From Planctomycetota bacterium (GTDB taxonomy: Bacteria > Planctomycetota > Planctomycetia > Planctomycetales > Planctomycetaceae): a stretch of 15,295 nucleotides of DNA. The position numbers and the translations under genes were made by a program. The notes beneath the pieces are model-generated. The model had not been told where the DNA came from. It saw nothing but the letters and a program-made list of their open reading frames with translations, and made no database searches. Below are positions 8,266-15,128 of the stretch, one piece after another (positions within the stretch are counted from its first letter, which is position 1; the number at the start of each line of letters is the position of its first letter). The DNA is taken from contig JAPOLP010000039.1 in the NCBI GenBank assembly GCA_029977045.1, positions 1 through 15,295 on the forward strand, given 5' to 3'.

Positions 8266-8325
8266 GTAGCGAAACTCGCGCAGAGTTTCGGCATCAGGAC
8301 CGAAAGTCTGCGCGACTTTCGCTAC
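8266..8325. repeat. REPIN-like double hairpin between binding protein and permease genes
   Basis: Two 26-nt arms (8266-8291 and 8300-8325) are inverted copies of each other around an 8-nt spacer, each with GTAGCG at its outer edge. Each arm also folds alone: CGAAACTC 8270-8277 with GAGTTTCG 8283-8290, and CGAAAGTC 8301-8308 with GACTTTCG 8314-8321, each with a 5-nt loop. The arms differ at two bases only, and these pair with each other inside each hairpin (C8275-G8285 versus G8306-C8316). The layout resembles the REP doublets called REPINs. In the transcript it could protect or end the upstream message and set the ratio of binding protein to permease. Confidence 0.85.
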
Positions 8326-8359
8326 AGAAGTTCGCCATCTCTCGCTTCCAGATCACGCC

Positions 8360-9319
8360 ATGAAGAAGCTGCCGATCCCTCGACCGTTGCTGCAGTCCGC
8401 CGCTCTGCTGGGCGTGCTGCTGCTGCTCGTTGCGGTCTTTGGCGTCGCCAGCCGGAACTTTCTGCAGGCGAAGACGTTCACCACGATCGCGAACCAGATT
8501 CCCGACCTGACGTGCGTCGCGGTGGGAATGACGCTTGTGCTGATCATCGGCGGCATCGATCTCTCCGTCGGAGCAGTCCTCGCCGTCTCGTCCGCCGTGC
8601 TCGGCGTGCTGATGTTCGACTACAAGTGGTCGCTGGAAGCCGCGACTTTGTTCTGCCTGCTGACCGGAGCGTTGTGCGGACTCTTCAACGGAACCGTCTC
8701 GGTTGGCATGAGGATCCCCGCGTTCATCGTCACGCTGGGAATGATGGAGATTGCTCGCGGCACCGCGAAGCTGCTGATGGATTCACAAATCAAGTTCATT
8801 GGCAAGCCCGTCGAGCCAATCAGTAAACCGCTGGCTGGTCTGGGTATTTCGCCCGCGTTTCTGATCGCGATCGCGACGGTCATCGTTGCTCAGTTTGTCC
8901 TCACGAGGACGGTGTTTGGCCGCTACTGCGTGGCGATTGGCTCGAATGCGGAAGCCGTGCGGATGTCGGGCATTCGAGTCGCTCCGTATTCGATCAGCGT
9001 GTTTGTAATCAGCGGGTTCCTCGCCGGCGTCGCCGGACTGATCCACACGAGCCGGCTGTCGAGCGCCGATCCAAACGCCGCCGTTGGTCTCGAACTGCCC
9101 GCGATCGCTGCGTGCGTCATCGGCGGCACAAGCCTGATGGGCGGACGCGGCAACGTCGTCAACTCGTTCCTCGGCGTGCTGATTATCCGTGTCCTGCAAA
9201 CGGGGCTCGCTCACCTGGGTACGAACGACGCCATGAAGCAGGTCATCACCGGAGCCGTCATCGTCGCCGCCGTCGTGTTCGATGCTCTGCGCCAACGCTG
9301 GGACGATTCTTCAGAGTAG
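8360..9319 (+). CDS. Sugar ABC transporter permease (RbsC-like, BPD_transp_2 family)
   Basis: The 319-aa, very hydrophobic protein is the membrane channel of a ribose/galactose-type importer. Signature segments are visible: IANQIPDLTCVAVGMTLVLIIGGIDLSVGAVLAV at about 43-76 (the GIDLSVG motif), GALCGLFNGTVSVGMRIPAFIVTLGMM, FGRYCVAIGSNAEAVRMSGI near 191-210, and GGTSLMGGRGNVVNSFLGVLII near 254-275. About eight to ten membrane segments are expected and the length is typical. It should work with the binding protein just upstream. The cytoplasmic ATPase that normally sits between or beside these genes is absent from the window, so it must be encoded elsewhere or be shared. The start ATG 8360 has no clear Shine-Dalgarno. 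The TAG stop (9317-9319) is the first part of a large palindromic block. Confidence 0.92.
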   Translation: MKKLPIPRPLLQSAALLGVLLLLVAVFGVASRNFLQAKTFTTIANQIPDLTCVAVGMTLVLIIGGIDLSVGAVLAVSSAVLGVLMFDYKWSLEAATLFCLLTGALCGLFNGTVSVGMRIPAFIVTLGMMEIARGTAKLLMDSQIKFIGKPVEPISKPLAGLGISPAFLIAIATVIVAQFVLTRTVFGRYCVAIGSNAEAVRMSGIRVAPYSISVFVISGFLAGVAGLIHTSRLSSADPNAAVGLELPAIAACVIGGTSLMGGRGNVVNSFLGVLIIRVLQTGLAHLGTNDAMKQVITGAVIVAAVVFDALRQRWDDSSE

Positions 9320-9515
9320 CGGAACGGCGCAAGCCGTCCGGTCCATCAGCGTCTCCTGCAGCAATGACCGGACGGCTTGCGCCCAACGGTCCCCGAGTTG
9401 TCATCAGCCGCCGAGCGTTAGCTCGCGGTTTTCCGGATGATCGAGAACCGGACGCTAACGCGTGCCGGCTGATTGGCCACAACTCGGGGGACATTGGGCT
9501 TGCGCTGTTCCGCTA
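9317..9515. repeat. Nested palindromic repeat block between convergent genes
   Basis: About 200 bp is built from nested inverted repeats. The outer pair is 9317-9335 with 9497-9515 (19 nt, one mismatch). The left inner pair is 9326-9343 with 9366-9383 (18 nt, perfect, 22-nt spacer). The right inner palindrome pairs CCCCGAGTTGT 9391-9401 with 9479-9489, ATCAGCCG 9403-9410 with 9466-9473, and GCGTTAGC 9415-9422 with 9454-9461. The left arm 9326-9335 can pair either with 9374-9383 or with 9497-9505, so two folds compete. It starts with the TAG stop of the permease gene and ends before the 3' end of the VIT1-like gene. I infer a composite of several REP-like units, possibly acting as a two-way terminator. 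Confidence 0.85.
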
Positions 9516-9540
9516 TCTCGAAGCAGTCGTCTTCCCGGCC

Positions 9541-10296
9541 TTACACGATTCCGCTGAGCAGCCAGCCGACGAGCCAGGCGAGTCCTGACGCCGCAGCGCC
9601 GGCGACCAGAGTCTCTAAGCCGGCACCGTACCAGGTGCGTTCGACGAAGCGGCTCTTGACAGCTCCGATGCCGAAGAAAGCGACGCCGGTCATCAGGCTG
9701 CTGATCAGAAACGGGGTGCTGACCATACCAGGGGAGAAGTAGTCGAGCAGAAACACGACCAGCGGCACGCTGCCGGCCAGTTGAAACGCGATGAACGTCG
9801 CGACGGCCGCCTTCAGCCCGTTGGGGCCTTCGAGTGCCAGGCCGTGCTCGTCCTGCACCATTGTCTGAACCCATCGGTTCTCGTCCGACGTGATGACGGT
9901 GACGATCTCTTCCAGCAGTTCACCTTCAAACCCCTTGGCCGCGAAGATCTGGCGAATCTCCTCACGCTCGCCCGCTGGATATTCCGCGATGTGCTGATGC
10001 TCTTCCTGCCGCACCCGCTCGCGGATTTCCTCTTCAGCTCGAATCCCGTGAAACGCGCTGACCGCCATGCTGAACCCGTCAGCCAGCAGGTTGGCCAGGC
10101 CAAGCACAATTACCACGCCACTCGACAGCCCCGCCCCGGCAACGCCCGAGACAACTGCAAACGTCGTCACCGTCCCGTCGACCGCCCCGTAGACAAACTC
10201 CCGCAGATAAACCGAAGTCGGCCCACTCTGCAGCCGCTCCTGAATCGCCTCGGGCGTGTGAGACTCGTGAAGTTTGGATCGAGCAACAGGAGACAT
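9541..10296 (-). CDS. VIT1/CCC1-type iron/manganese transporter
   Basis: The product (251 aa from the ATG at 10296) belongs to the vacuolar iron transporter family, which moves Fe2+ or Mn2+ across membranes. Visible signatures are REFVYGAVDGTVTTFAVVSGVAGAGL (first membrane helix, with the conserved Asp) and VVIVLGLANLLADGFSMAVSAF (second helix). A charged cytoplasmic section rich in Glu and His follows, EEEIRERVRQEEHQHIAEYPAGEREEI, then NRWVQTMVQDEHGL, corresponding to the metal-binding domain of plant VIT1. Three more hydrophobic helices run from about residue 165 to the C-terminus. An in-frame TTG at 10305 would add three residues (Leu/Met-Pro-Ala); neither start has a good ribosome site, and ATG is preferred. 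Export of excess iron is a reasonable role but is inferred. The gene converges on the permease gene and lies downstream of the PEP-CTERM gene on the same strand. Confidence 0.88.
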   Translation of the reverse strand: MSPVARSKLHESHTPEAIQERLQSGPTSVYLREFVYGAVDGTVTTFAVVSGVAGAGLSSGVVIVLGLANLLADGFSMAVSAFHGIRAEEEIRERVRQEEHQHIAEYPAGEREEIRQIFAAKGFEGELLEEIVTVITSDENRWVQTMVQDEHGLALEGPNGLKAAVATFIAFQLAGSVPLVVFLLDYFSPGMVSTPFLISSLMTGVAFFGIGAVKSRFVERTWYGAGLETLVAGAAASGLAWLVGWLLSGIV

Positions 10297-10381
10297 GGCA
10301 GGCAAAGCTGGATGGAGCAGGCAGGACAGAACTCAACACTCTGGCAAGCGAGGATCACCGACACTGGTAAATGATGAGGAT

Positions 10382-10479
10382 TCTCACACAAAGGCACAAA
10401 GGCACGAAGAAAAAGCAGGCAGTCAGCGAGTCTGTTCCCGACTGCACCTCCCTTTGTGCCTTCGTGCCTTTGTGTGAGA
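10382..10479. repeat. 28-bp inverted repeat with AAAGGCAC units
   Basis: The arm 10382-10409 reads TCTCACACAAAGGCACAAAG and continues GGCACGAAG in overlap; it contains AAAGGCAC twice in tandem. Its inverted partner is 10452-10479, matching 26 of 28 bases. The two mismatches are a reciprocal A/G exchange between the two tandem units (A10398 and G10406 against the opposite order in the other arm). The 42-nt spacer holds a smaller stem, GCAGTC 10419-10424 with GACTGC 10440-10445, so the whole can form one long hairpin. Similar CACAAAGGCACGAAG-type repeats are, from memory, common in environmental planctomycete genomes. It lies between the PEP-CTERM and VIT1-like genes. Confidence 0.8.
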
Positions 10480-10485
10480 CATCTT

Positions 10486-10530
10486 CCTGAAAAGCAAACA
10501 GCCCGCATGACCGTGTTTGTCGAGCGGGCT
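10486..10530 (-). terminator. Probable Rho-independent terminator of the PEP-CTERM gene
   Basis: On the minus strand, 28 bp after the stop of the PEP-CTERM gene, AGCCCGC (10530-10524) pairs with GCGGGCT (10506-10500) across a 17-nt loop. It is followed by the T-rich stretch GTTTGCTTTTC. The loop is long and the T-run is broken, so the terminator is of moderate quality. Confidence 0.55.
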
Positions 10531-10558
10531 GGTGGTTTTGAGTTGTCGATCCGACGCG

Positions 10559-11248
10559 TCAGGCTTCGGCCGATTCGCTGTCGGGCTTGCGGCGGCGTTT
10601 GATGAGCAGGCCGCCGATCGCGAGGCCGGCGAGGGCCAGGCTTGTTGGTTCGGGGACGATTGGCGGGCCATCAGGAGTCGTCGGGGTCACGTTAACGAAG
10701 CTCTCGCTGCCGCCGTTGGCGAAGCCCTGGACGTGCAGGCCGACTCGCAGGACGGCGTTGTTGATGCCCGAGATGACGTCCCAGAACGTCTTGCCGGCGG
10801 CCAGATTCAGCGTGATGCCGAGGACTTCGCCAGGATTGACGCCATTGATCTCGACCGGCGGGTCGGAGTCGGCATTCAGGCCAAGCGAGGTCTGGAATGG
10901 ATCGAGCAGATTGTTTGCGCCCGGCAGGTTCTTCGGCGTGGCTCCTTCGGAAAAGCTGACGCCGGTCCCGTTCTGAATTGAGCGAATGCTGGAGAAAACT
11001 GAGTTGCGGTCATCGAAGTAAACGTCGGTGATCGACGATGCGTCCGGACCAACGTTGTAAAACTTGATGCGAACGCGGTCGCTGCGACGAAGCTCGATCA
11101 CTTCCATCGAGAGCTGGCTCTCGCCAATCGCAACATTCGTCGCTGAGTTGCTGGTCACTTCGCCGAAGCCAAACATCCAGCCGGCGTCTGCAGCAGACGC
11201 TGAAAGAGCAAGGGCGATGAAAGCGGCGAGTGCTGTCAGGCGACTCAT
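10559..11248 (-). CDS. PEP-CTERM sorting-domain protein
   Basis: This 229-aa exported protein is a probable substrate of the adjacent exosortase. A signal peptide covers residues 1-22 (LTALAAFIALALSASAADA). The body is beta-rich and cysteine-free, with MEVIELRRSDRVRIKFYNVG, SSITDVYFDDR, GVSFSEGATPKNLPGANN, VNPGEVLGITLNLAAGKTFWDVI and RVGLHVQGFANGGSESFVN. This passenger type recurs in PEP-CTERM proteins of many phyla, and its function is unknown to me. The C-terminus has VPEPTS at 198-203, a hydrophobic helix at about 204-216 and RRRK at 218-221, the three-part sorting signal. It then continues with PDSESAEA, an acidic tail longer than usual. The ATG at 11248 has GAGG about 8 nt upstream. It is divergent from the exosortase gene across 565 bp, and a likely terminator follows it. 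Confidence 0.92.
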   Translation of the reverse strand: MSRLTALAAFIALALSASAADAGWMFGFGEVTSNSATNVAIGESQLSMEVIELRRSDRVRIKFYNVGPDASSITDVYFDDRNSVFSSIRSIQNGTGVSFSEGATPKNLPGANNLLDPFQTSLGLNADSDPPVEINGVNPGEVLGITLNLAAGKTFWDVISGINNAVLRVGLHVQGFANGGSESFVNVTPTTPDGPPIVPEPTSLALAGLAIGGLLIKRRRKPDSESAEA

Positions 11249-11813
11249 GGCGTTGCCTCAAGGGAATTGACGATGTTCCGTGATGAGTGATTAGCTCACC
11301 GCGCCGAACGACGCCGTAGGATTCGTGGTTGTCGACGACTTTATGCATTCGCAGGGGTTGAGTGTTCTGCTATTGCCGCCGATTCGTGTCCGGTCGTCGA
11401 GCGTGTTTGGCTGGCGCCGATCTGTCACGCGGTGTGGCCTGTGGTCGCCACAGACCACGACTCGGAACTGCTCAGGATGCAAAGACCGCGCCCGACGTCG
11501 AAACCTCGCTGGTTGACGGCCAACACAGCATCGGTGTCCCGTGACGCCAGCAATCGTGCTGCACCGACGCGACATCGTCGGATGATCGTGGCGACCTGCC
11601 GGATCGCAACAACCGGCACATTGTGAACGACTGGCAGTGCGTTGGGCTGCGAACCAGGCGGCGTGCGGCAAATCCCGGCGGCGTCCGACCGGCGATCTAT
11701 GTTTCCTCAGACGGGCCAATCCCGGTCGGCAGCGAGCCTGCGCGTGCGCGGAGCCCTGGTTTTCATTTCGACGTTTTTCGGCCTGCGAATCTCAGGCAGG
11801 CGACAACATCCTC
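11249..11813. other. Divergent regulatory region of 565 bp between PEP-CTERM protein and exosortase genes
   Basis: No convincing gene lies here: the open frames have low-complexity, arginine-rich translations with no family features. It should carry promoters for both directions and an unusually long leader for the exosortase. The clearest structures are the hairpin at 11434-11458 and a smaller stem TGCCGG/CCGGCA around 11597-11618. No firm promoter could be assigned. A sigma-54-like match near 11630-11650 fails on spacing. Confidence 0.55.
11434..11458. repeat. 11-bp hairpin in the exosortase upstream region
   Basis: GTGGCCTGTGG (11434-11444) and CCACAGACCAC (11448-11458) form an 11-bp stem with loop TCG. 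It has one C-A mismatch on the plus-strand RNA, which becomes a G-U pair on the minus-strand RNA. It sits about 355 bp before the exosortase start and about 185 bp before the PEP-CTERM gene start. It may be a protein-binding palindrome, a leader hairpin for the minus transcript, or another REP-like unit. Confidence 0.65.
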
Positions 11814-12824
11814 ATGCAGAACTCGACTTCAACACAGAACGGCGAAACAGTAGCTGGCGTCCGGCTTGCGCTGCTGGGCACTGCGATCGCTGCGCTTGTC
11901 TGGAGTTACTGGCCGACGCTGGCAACGCTCGCGCATCGCTGGAGCATCGACCCGCAGTACTCGCACGGTTTCATCGTGCCGCTGGTTGCCGTCGGGCTGA
12001 TCTGGTTCCGCCGCGACGTACTGACTGATCGGCAGATCTCACCGTCGTGGCTGGGGCTGCCGCTGATCGGGCTGGCAATTGGAATGCGGTTGGCCGGAGC
12101 CCGCTTCTACTTCGAGGCTCTCGACTGGCTGTCTCTACTGCCGAGCGTCGCTGGCACCTGCCTGCTGATCGGGGGCTGGACGGCGTGGCGTTGTGCCTGG
12201 CCGGGAATTCTGTTTCTGAGTTTCATGCTGCCGCTGCCGTACCGCGTCGAGACGATGCTCGGCGGGCCGTTGCAGTCGGTCGCGACGCTGGCCAGCACGT
12301 TCAGCCTGCAGACGCTGGGTTTTCCGGCGATCGCGGAAGGCAACCTGATTCGCATCGACGAAACGACGATCGGCGTCGCGGAAGCCTGCAGTGGCCTGCG
12401 AATGCTGGTCGTCTTTTTCGCGGTCTCGACGGCGGTGGCCATCGTCGTGAACAGGACGATCTGGGAACGCGGGCTGATCATCGCCAGCGCAGTCCCGGTC
12501 GCGATCCTATGCAACGTCGTCCGCATCACGCTGACCGGCGTGCTGTTTGAAACGGTGGGCAATGCCTGGGCAAAGCTCGTTTTTCACGACTTCGCCGGCT
12601 GGCTGATGATGATTCTGGCGCTCGCCGCACTGCGAATCGAACTGTGGATGCTGGACCACATTCTGATTGAACCTCCGCCACGCGACGTCATCCCCGTGCT
12701 CAGTCAGCGATCACTGGACGACAACCCGGCTTCTGTTCCGGCAACGAATACCCCCGCGAAAACAGCGGCTCTTCAAACATCAGCTCCCGTGGAAGAACCG
12801 GCGGAGGAGATGGCAGCCGTCTGA
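11814..12824 (+). CDS. Exosortase (EpsH/Xrt family transpeptidase)
   Basis: Exosortases are multi-pass membrane cysteine transpeptidases that cleave PEP-CTERM signals and attach the protein to a surface acceptor. The 336-aa product has about eight hydrophobic segments between residues 17 and 285. It carries PQYSHGFIVPLVAVGLIW at about 47-64, RFYFEALDWLSLLP, and FMLPLPYRVE at 137-146. The catalytic set is EACSGLRML with Cys192, NVVRI with Arg237, and FHDFAGW with His258. A polar, Pro/Glu/Ala-rich cytoplasmic tail (about 290-336) follows the last helix. The chosen ATG 11814 starts a short polar leader before the first helix. The frame stays open upstream to 11637, but that part (MRWAANQAACGKSRRR) does not look like protein. 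The ribosome site is weak. The gene leads an operon with the kinase 36 bp downstream. It may belong to a planctomycete-specific Xrt class, but I cannot assign the subtype. No EpsI (DUF3485) domain is fused. Confidence 0.92.
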   Translation: MQNSTSTQNGETVAGVRLALLGTAIAALVWSYWPTLATLAHRWSIDPQYSHGFIVPLVAVGLIWFRRDVLTDRQISPSWLGLPLIGLAIGMRLAGARFYFEALDWLSLLPSVAGTCLLIGGWTAWRCAWPGILFLSFMLPLPYRVETMLGGPLQSVATLASTFSLQTLGFPAIAEGNLIRIDETTIGVAEACSGLRMLVVFFAVSTAVAIVVNRTIWERGLIIASAVPVAILCNVVRITLTGVLFETVGNAWAKLVFHDFAGWLMMILALAALRIELWMLDHILIEPPPRDVIPVLSQRSLDDNPASVPATNTPAKTAALQTSAPVEEPAEEMAAV

Positions 12825-12860
12825 CGCTGCGTCCGTCCGCATCCATCACAGGAATCAGTC

Positions 12861-15128
12861 ATGTCGATTTCCGATCCGAATACGACAAGCACTCTGCCAA
12901 CCGAGTCTCGCCTGTCGACGACGGCGTCCGCGCCCGGAGTGACCGTTCGCATGCCCGCGCAGGCTGCTGCGGGCAGCGTCTCGGCACGAGGCAACTCGGT
13001 ACGTCGAGCCTTGCAGTTCGCCGAGCCAGTTACGCCGCAGGGACTGCTGCTGGCCTGGAAGCGACAGTGGCGAACCGCCGTGGCGTTTGGAATCCCGCTG
13101 GCGATCGTTGCCGTCGTCGCCGCGTGGTTCTCGATGCCGGCTCCGTTCACCGCATACGCTCTGCTGAAGATCGATGAGAACGCACCGCGGCTCGTCTTCT
13201 CGACGGCTGAGGGCGAAGACGATTTCTTCACGTTCCGACAGACGCAGACGGCACTCGTCAAGAGCCGCTTCGTGCTGAACGCCGCGCTGCGTGAGCCAGG
13301 CATCAGTGACCTGCAGACGCTGCGTGGTGTCGAGCATCCTGTCGAGTGGCTGCAGAAGAACGTTCGCGTCGGCTCGTACAACAGCCCGGAAATTCTGCAG
13401 ATCGCTCTCGAAGGCGAGCATCCCGAAGAGCTGGCGGCGCTGGTCAACGCGGTCAAGGATGCGTATCTGGACGAAGTTGTTCTGGCCGACCGCAAGAAGC
13501 GGATCGCCCGCGTTTCAGAACTCGAATCGATCTACAACGACACCGAAGAGAAAGTCCGCAAGAAGGAAGAACGCGTCGAACAACTGGCACGGCAGCTGGG
13601 CACCGGCGATTCAGCGGCGCTGTCGATCAAGCATCAGATGGCGCTCGAACAGATATCGCTGCTGCGCCGCGAGCACGCGCGCGTCCGCTTTGCCCTGATG
13701 CAGGAGCAGATTCATCAGCAGAACGTGGCGGAGATCAGGGAGTCGCGTCAGGACACGGAATCCGAACTGGATGGCGGGCGTGACTCACTCTCAGCGAACG
13801 CTGCCCAGGCGGTTCTCCCCACGCAGTCGAACGATCCGCGAGTCGCCCTGGCCATCAGTCGCGCCGCACAGCTTAAAGACCTTATTGCCCGGTATGAGGA
13901 ACAGGTTGTCGACGCCAATCACCCGGCGCTGGTCAAGTACCGCGAGGAACTGGCGGAGATGCAGCGCATCGCTGCCGGCCTCGATGCCACTCCAGTTGGC
14001 GAACCAGTCACCCGGCTCGAGATGCTCGAAAAACAGGAACGGGCACTGCGTGAAGAACTCGACAAGTACAGCGAACTGGTCAACAACATTGGTTCGTCGT
14101 CGTTTGAGCTGGAGCTGATGAAGACCGAAATCGATCAGATCGCGAAGGTCTCTGACCGGGTCGGCGGCGAGATGGAAGCGCTGCGAATCGAACTGAAATC
14201 CCCAACGCGGGTCACCCTGCTGCAGGAAGCCGAAGTTCCGAAGACGCGCGACCAGAGTAAAAAGAAAAAGCTCACCGGTGCCGCCGGCGTTGGCTCGCTG
14301 GGCATGGTCTTCCTGATCGTTGCCGTTCTGGAGTTCCGGACACGACGGATCACCGATCCGAAAGACGTCGCTCAGACACTGGGATTGGAACTTTTGGGTG
14401 CTCTCCCGGCGATGCCGCGTCCGCTGCTGCAGTTCTGGAAGACGCCGAAGAATGCCCGCGTCGGGTTGTGGAATAACGCTCTGGTCGAATCAGTCGACAC
14501 GGTACGATCGATCCTGCTGCACGCTCCGGATGCCGAACAGAAGAAGGTGCTGATGGTTGTCAGCGCGGCACCGGGCGAAGGCAAGACAACCTTTGCGTGC
14601 CAGCTCGCCGGAAGCCTCGCGCGAGCCGGCCGCAAGACAGTGCTGGTCGATTTCGATCTGCGGAAACCTCGGGCCCACTCGCTGCTGAATGTGCCACTGG
14701 AACTCGGCGTTTCGGAGCTGCTGTCGGAAAAGCTCGACCTGGCGAATGTGATTCACAATTCGAGCCAGGAAGGGCTCGACGTGATTCCGGCCGGGCGAGT
14801 TAACGAGGCGGCTCTGGCGGCTCTGTCACGCGACGGAGCGACCGGGCTCTTCAAGGAACTGCGAAAGGAGTACGACTTTGTCATCGTCGATTCGTCGCCC
14901 GTGCTGTACGTCGCCGATGGCGGATCAGTCGGTGCCAACGTCGACGGAGCTATTCTCGCCGTCCGCTCGCACCTGAGCCGGCTGCCAGCGGTCGCCGTTG
15001 CCTGCGAACGCGTCGAACGTTTCGGCATCGACCTGATTGGCGCCGTCATGGTCGGCGTCCGCTCGAACCTGAGCGGCTACGGATACTCGTACGACTACCA
15101 CTACGGGACGGCGGAGCCGACTGCGTAG
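12861..15128 (+). CDS. Wzz/Wzc-type polysaccharide co-polymerase with tyrosine autokinase domain
   Basis: This 755-aa inner-membrane protein controls chain length and export of an exopolysaccharide and phosphorylates its own tyrosines. There is a polar N-terminus, a first membrane helix at about 73-91, and a large periplasmic part with coiled-coil stretches near 210-295 and 385-445. A second membrane helix lies at about 472-490, followed by a cytoplasmic BY-kinase. Kinase motifs are Walker A SAAPGEGKTT at 568-577, Walker A' VLVDFDLRKP at 594-603 and Walker B VIVDSSP at 674-680. The tail YGYSYDYHY at 740-748 holds five tyrosines at every second residue, the usual autophosphorylation cluster. 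The oligomerisation motif ExxRxxR reads ESVDTVR (543-549), with Asp in place of the first Arg. The proline-rich segment before the second helix is poor (EVPKTRDQ). ATG 12861 has AGGA 7-8 nt upstream. It is co-transcribed with the exosortase and followed by a terminator. Confidence 0.92.
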   Translation: MSISDPNTTSTLPTESRLSTTASAPGVTVRMPAQAAAGSVSARGNSVRRALQFAEPVTPQGLLLAWKRQWRTAVAFGIPLAIVAVVAAWFSMPAPFTAYALLKIDENAPRLVFSTAEGEDDFFTFRQTQTALVKSRFVLNAALREPGISDLQTLRGVEHPVEWLQKNVRVGSYNSPEILQIALEGEHPEELAALVNAVKDAYLDEVVLADRKKRIARVSELESIYNDTEEKVRKKEERVEQLARQLGTGDSAALSIKHQMALEQISLLRREHARVRFALMQEQIHQQNVAEIRESRQDTESELDGGRDSLSANAAQAVLPTQSNDPRVALAISRAAQLKDLIARYEEQVVDANHPALVKYREELAEMQRIAAGLDATPVGEPVTRLEMLEKQERALREELDKYSELVNNIGSSSFELELMKTEIDQIAKVSDRVGGEMEALRIELKSPTRVTLLQEAEVPKTRDQSKKKKLTGAAGVGSLGMVFLIVAVLEFRTRRITDPKDVAQTLGLELLGALPAMPRPLLQFWKTPKNARVGLWNNALVESVDTVRSILLHAPDAEQKKVLMVVSAAPGEGKTTFACQLAGSLARAGRKTVLVDFDLRKPRAHSLLNVPLELGVSELLSEKLDLANVIHNSSQEGLDVIPAGRVNEAALAALSRDGATGLFKELRKEYDFVIVDSSPVLYVADGGSVGANVDGAILAVRSHLSRLPAVAVACERVERFGIDLIGAVMVGVRSNLSGYGYSYDYHYGTAEPTA

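Noticed and set aside
7158..8294. Long open frame on the minus strand opposite the binding-protein gene
   Set aside because: Its translation has no recognisable family, and the plus strand encodes a clear binding protein over the same span. It is a by-product of GC-rich codon use.
8266..10479. CRISPR array
   Set aside because: The repeats are inverted, few, of different families and unevenly spaced; there are no regular spacers and no cas genes.
11460..11520. Cyclic-di-GMP (GEMM) riboswitch before the exosortase
   Set aside because: GGATGCAAAGACC resembles one GEMM strand, but the partner helices and the conserved AAAC-type segment are missing.
11628..11655. Sigma-54 promoter before the exosortase
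   Set aside because: TGGCAG is followed by a GC element one base out of register with the strict GG-N10-GC spacing.
11637..11813. N-terminal extension of the exosortase to 11637
   Set aside because: The extra residues are basic and cysteine-rich with no membrane features, and the polar leader before the first helix starts naturally at ATG 11814.
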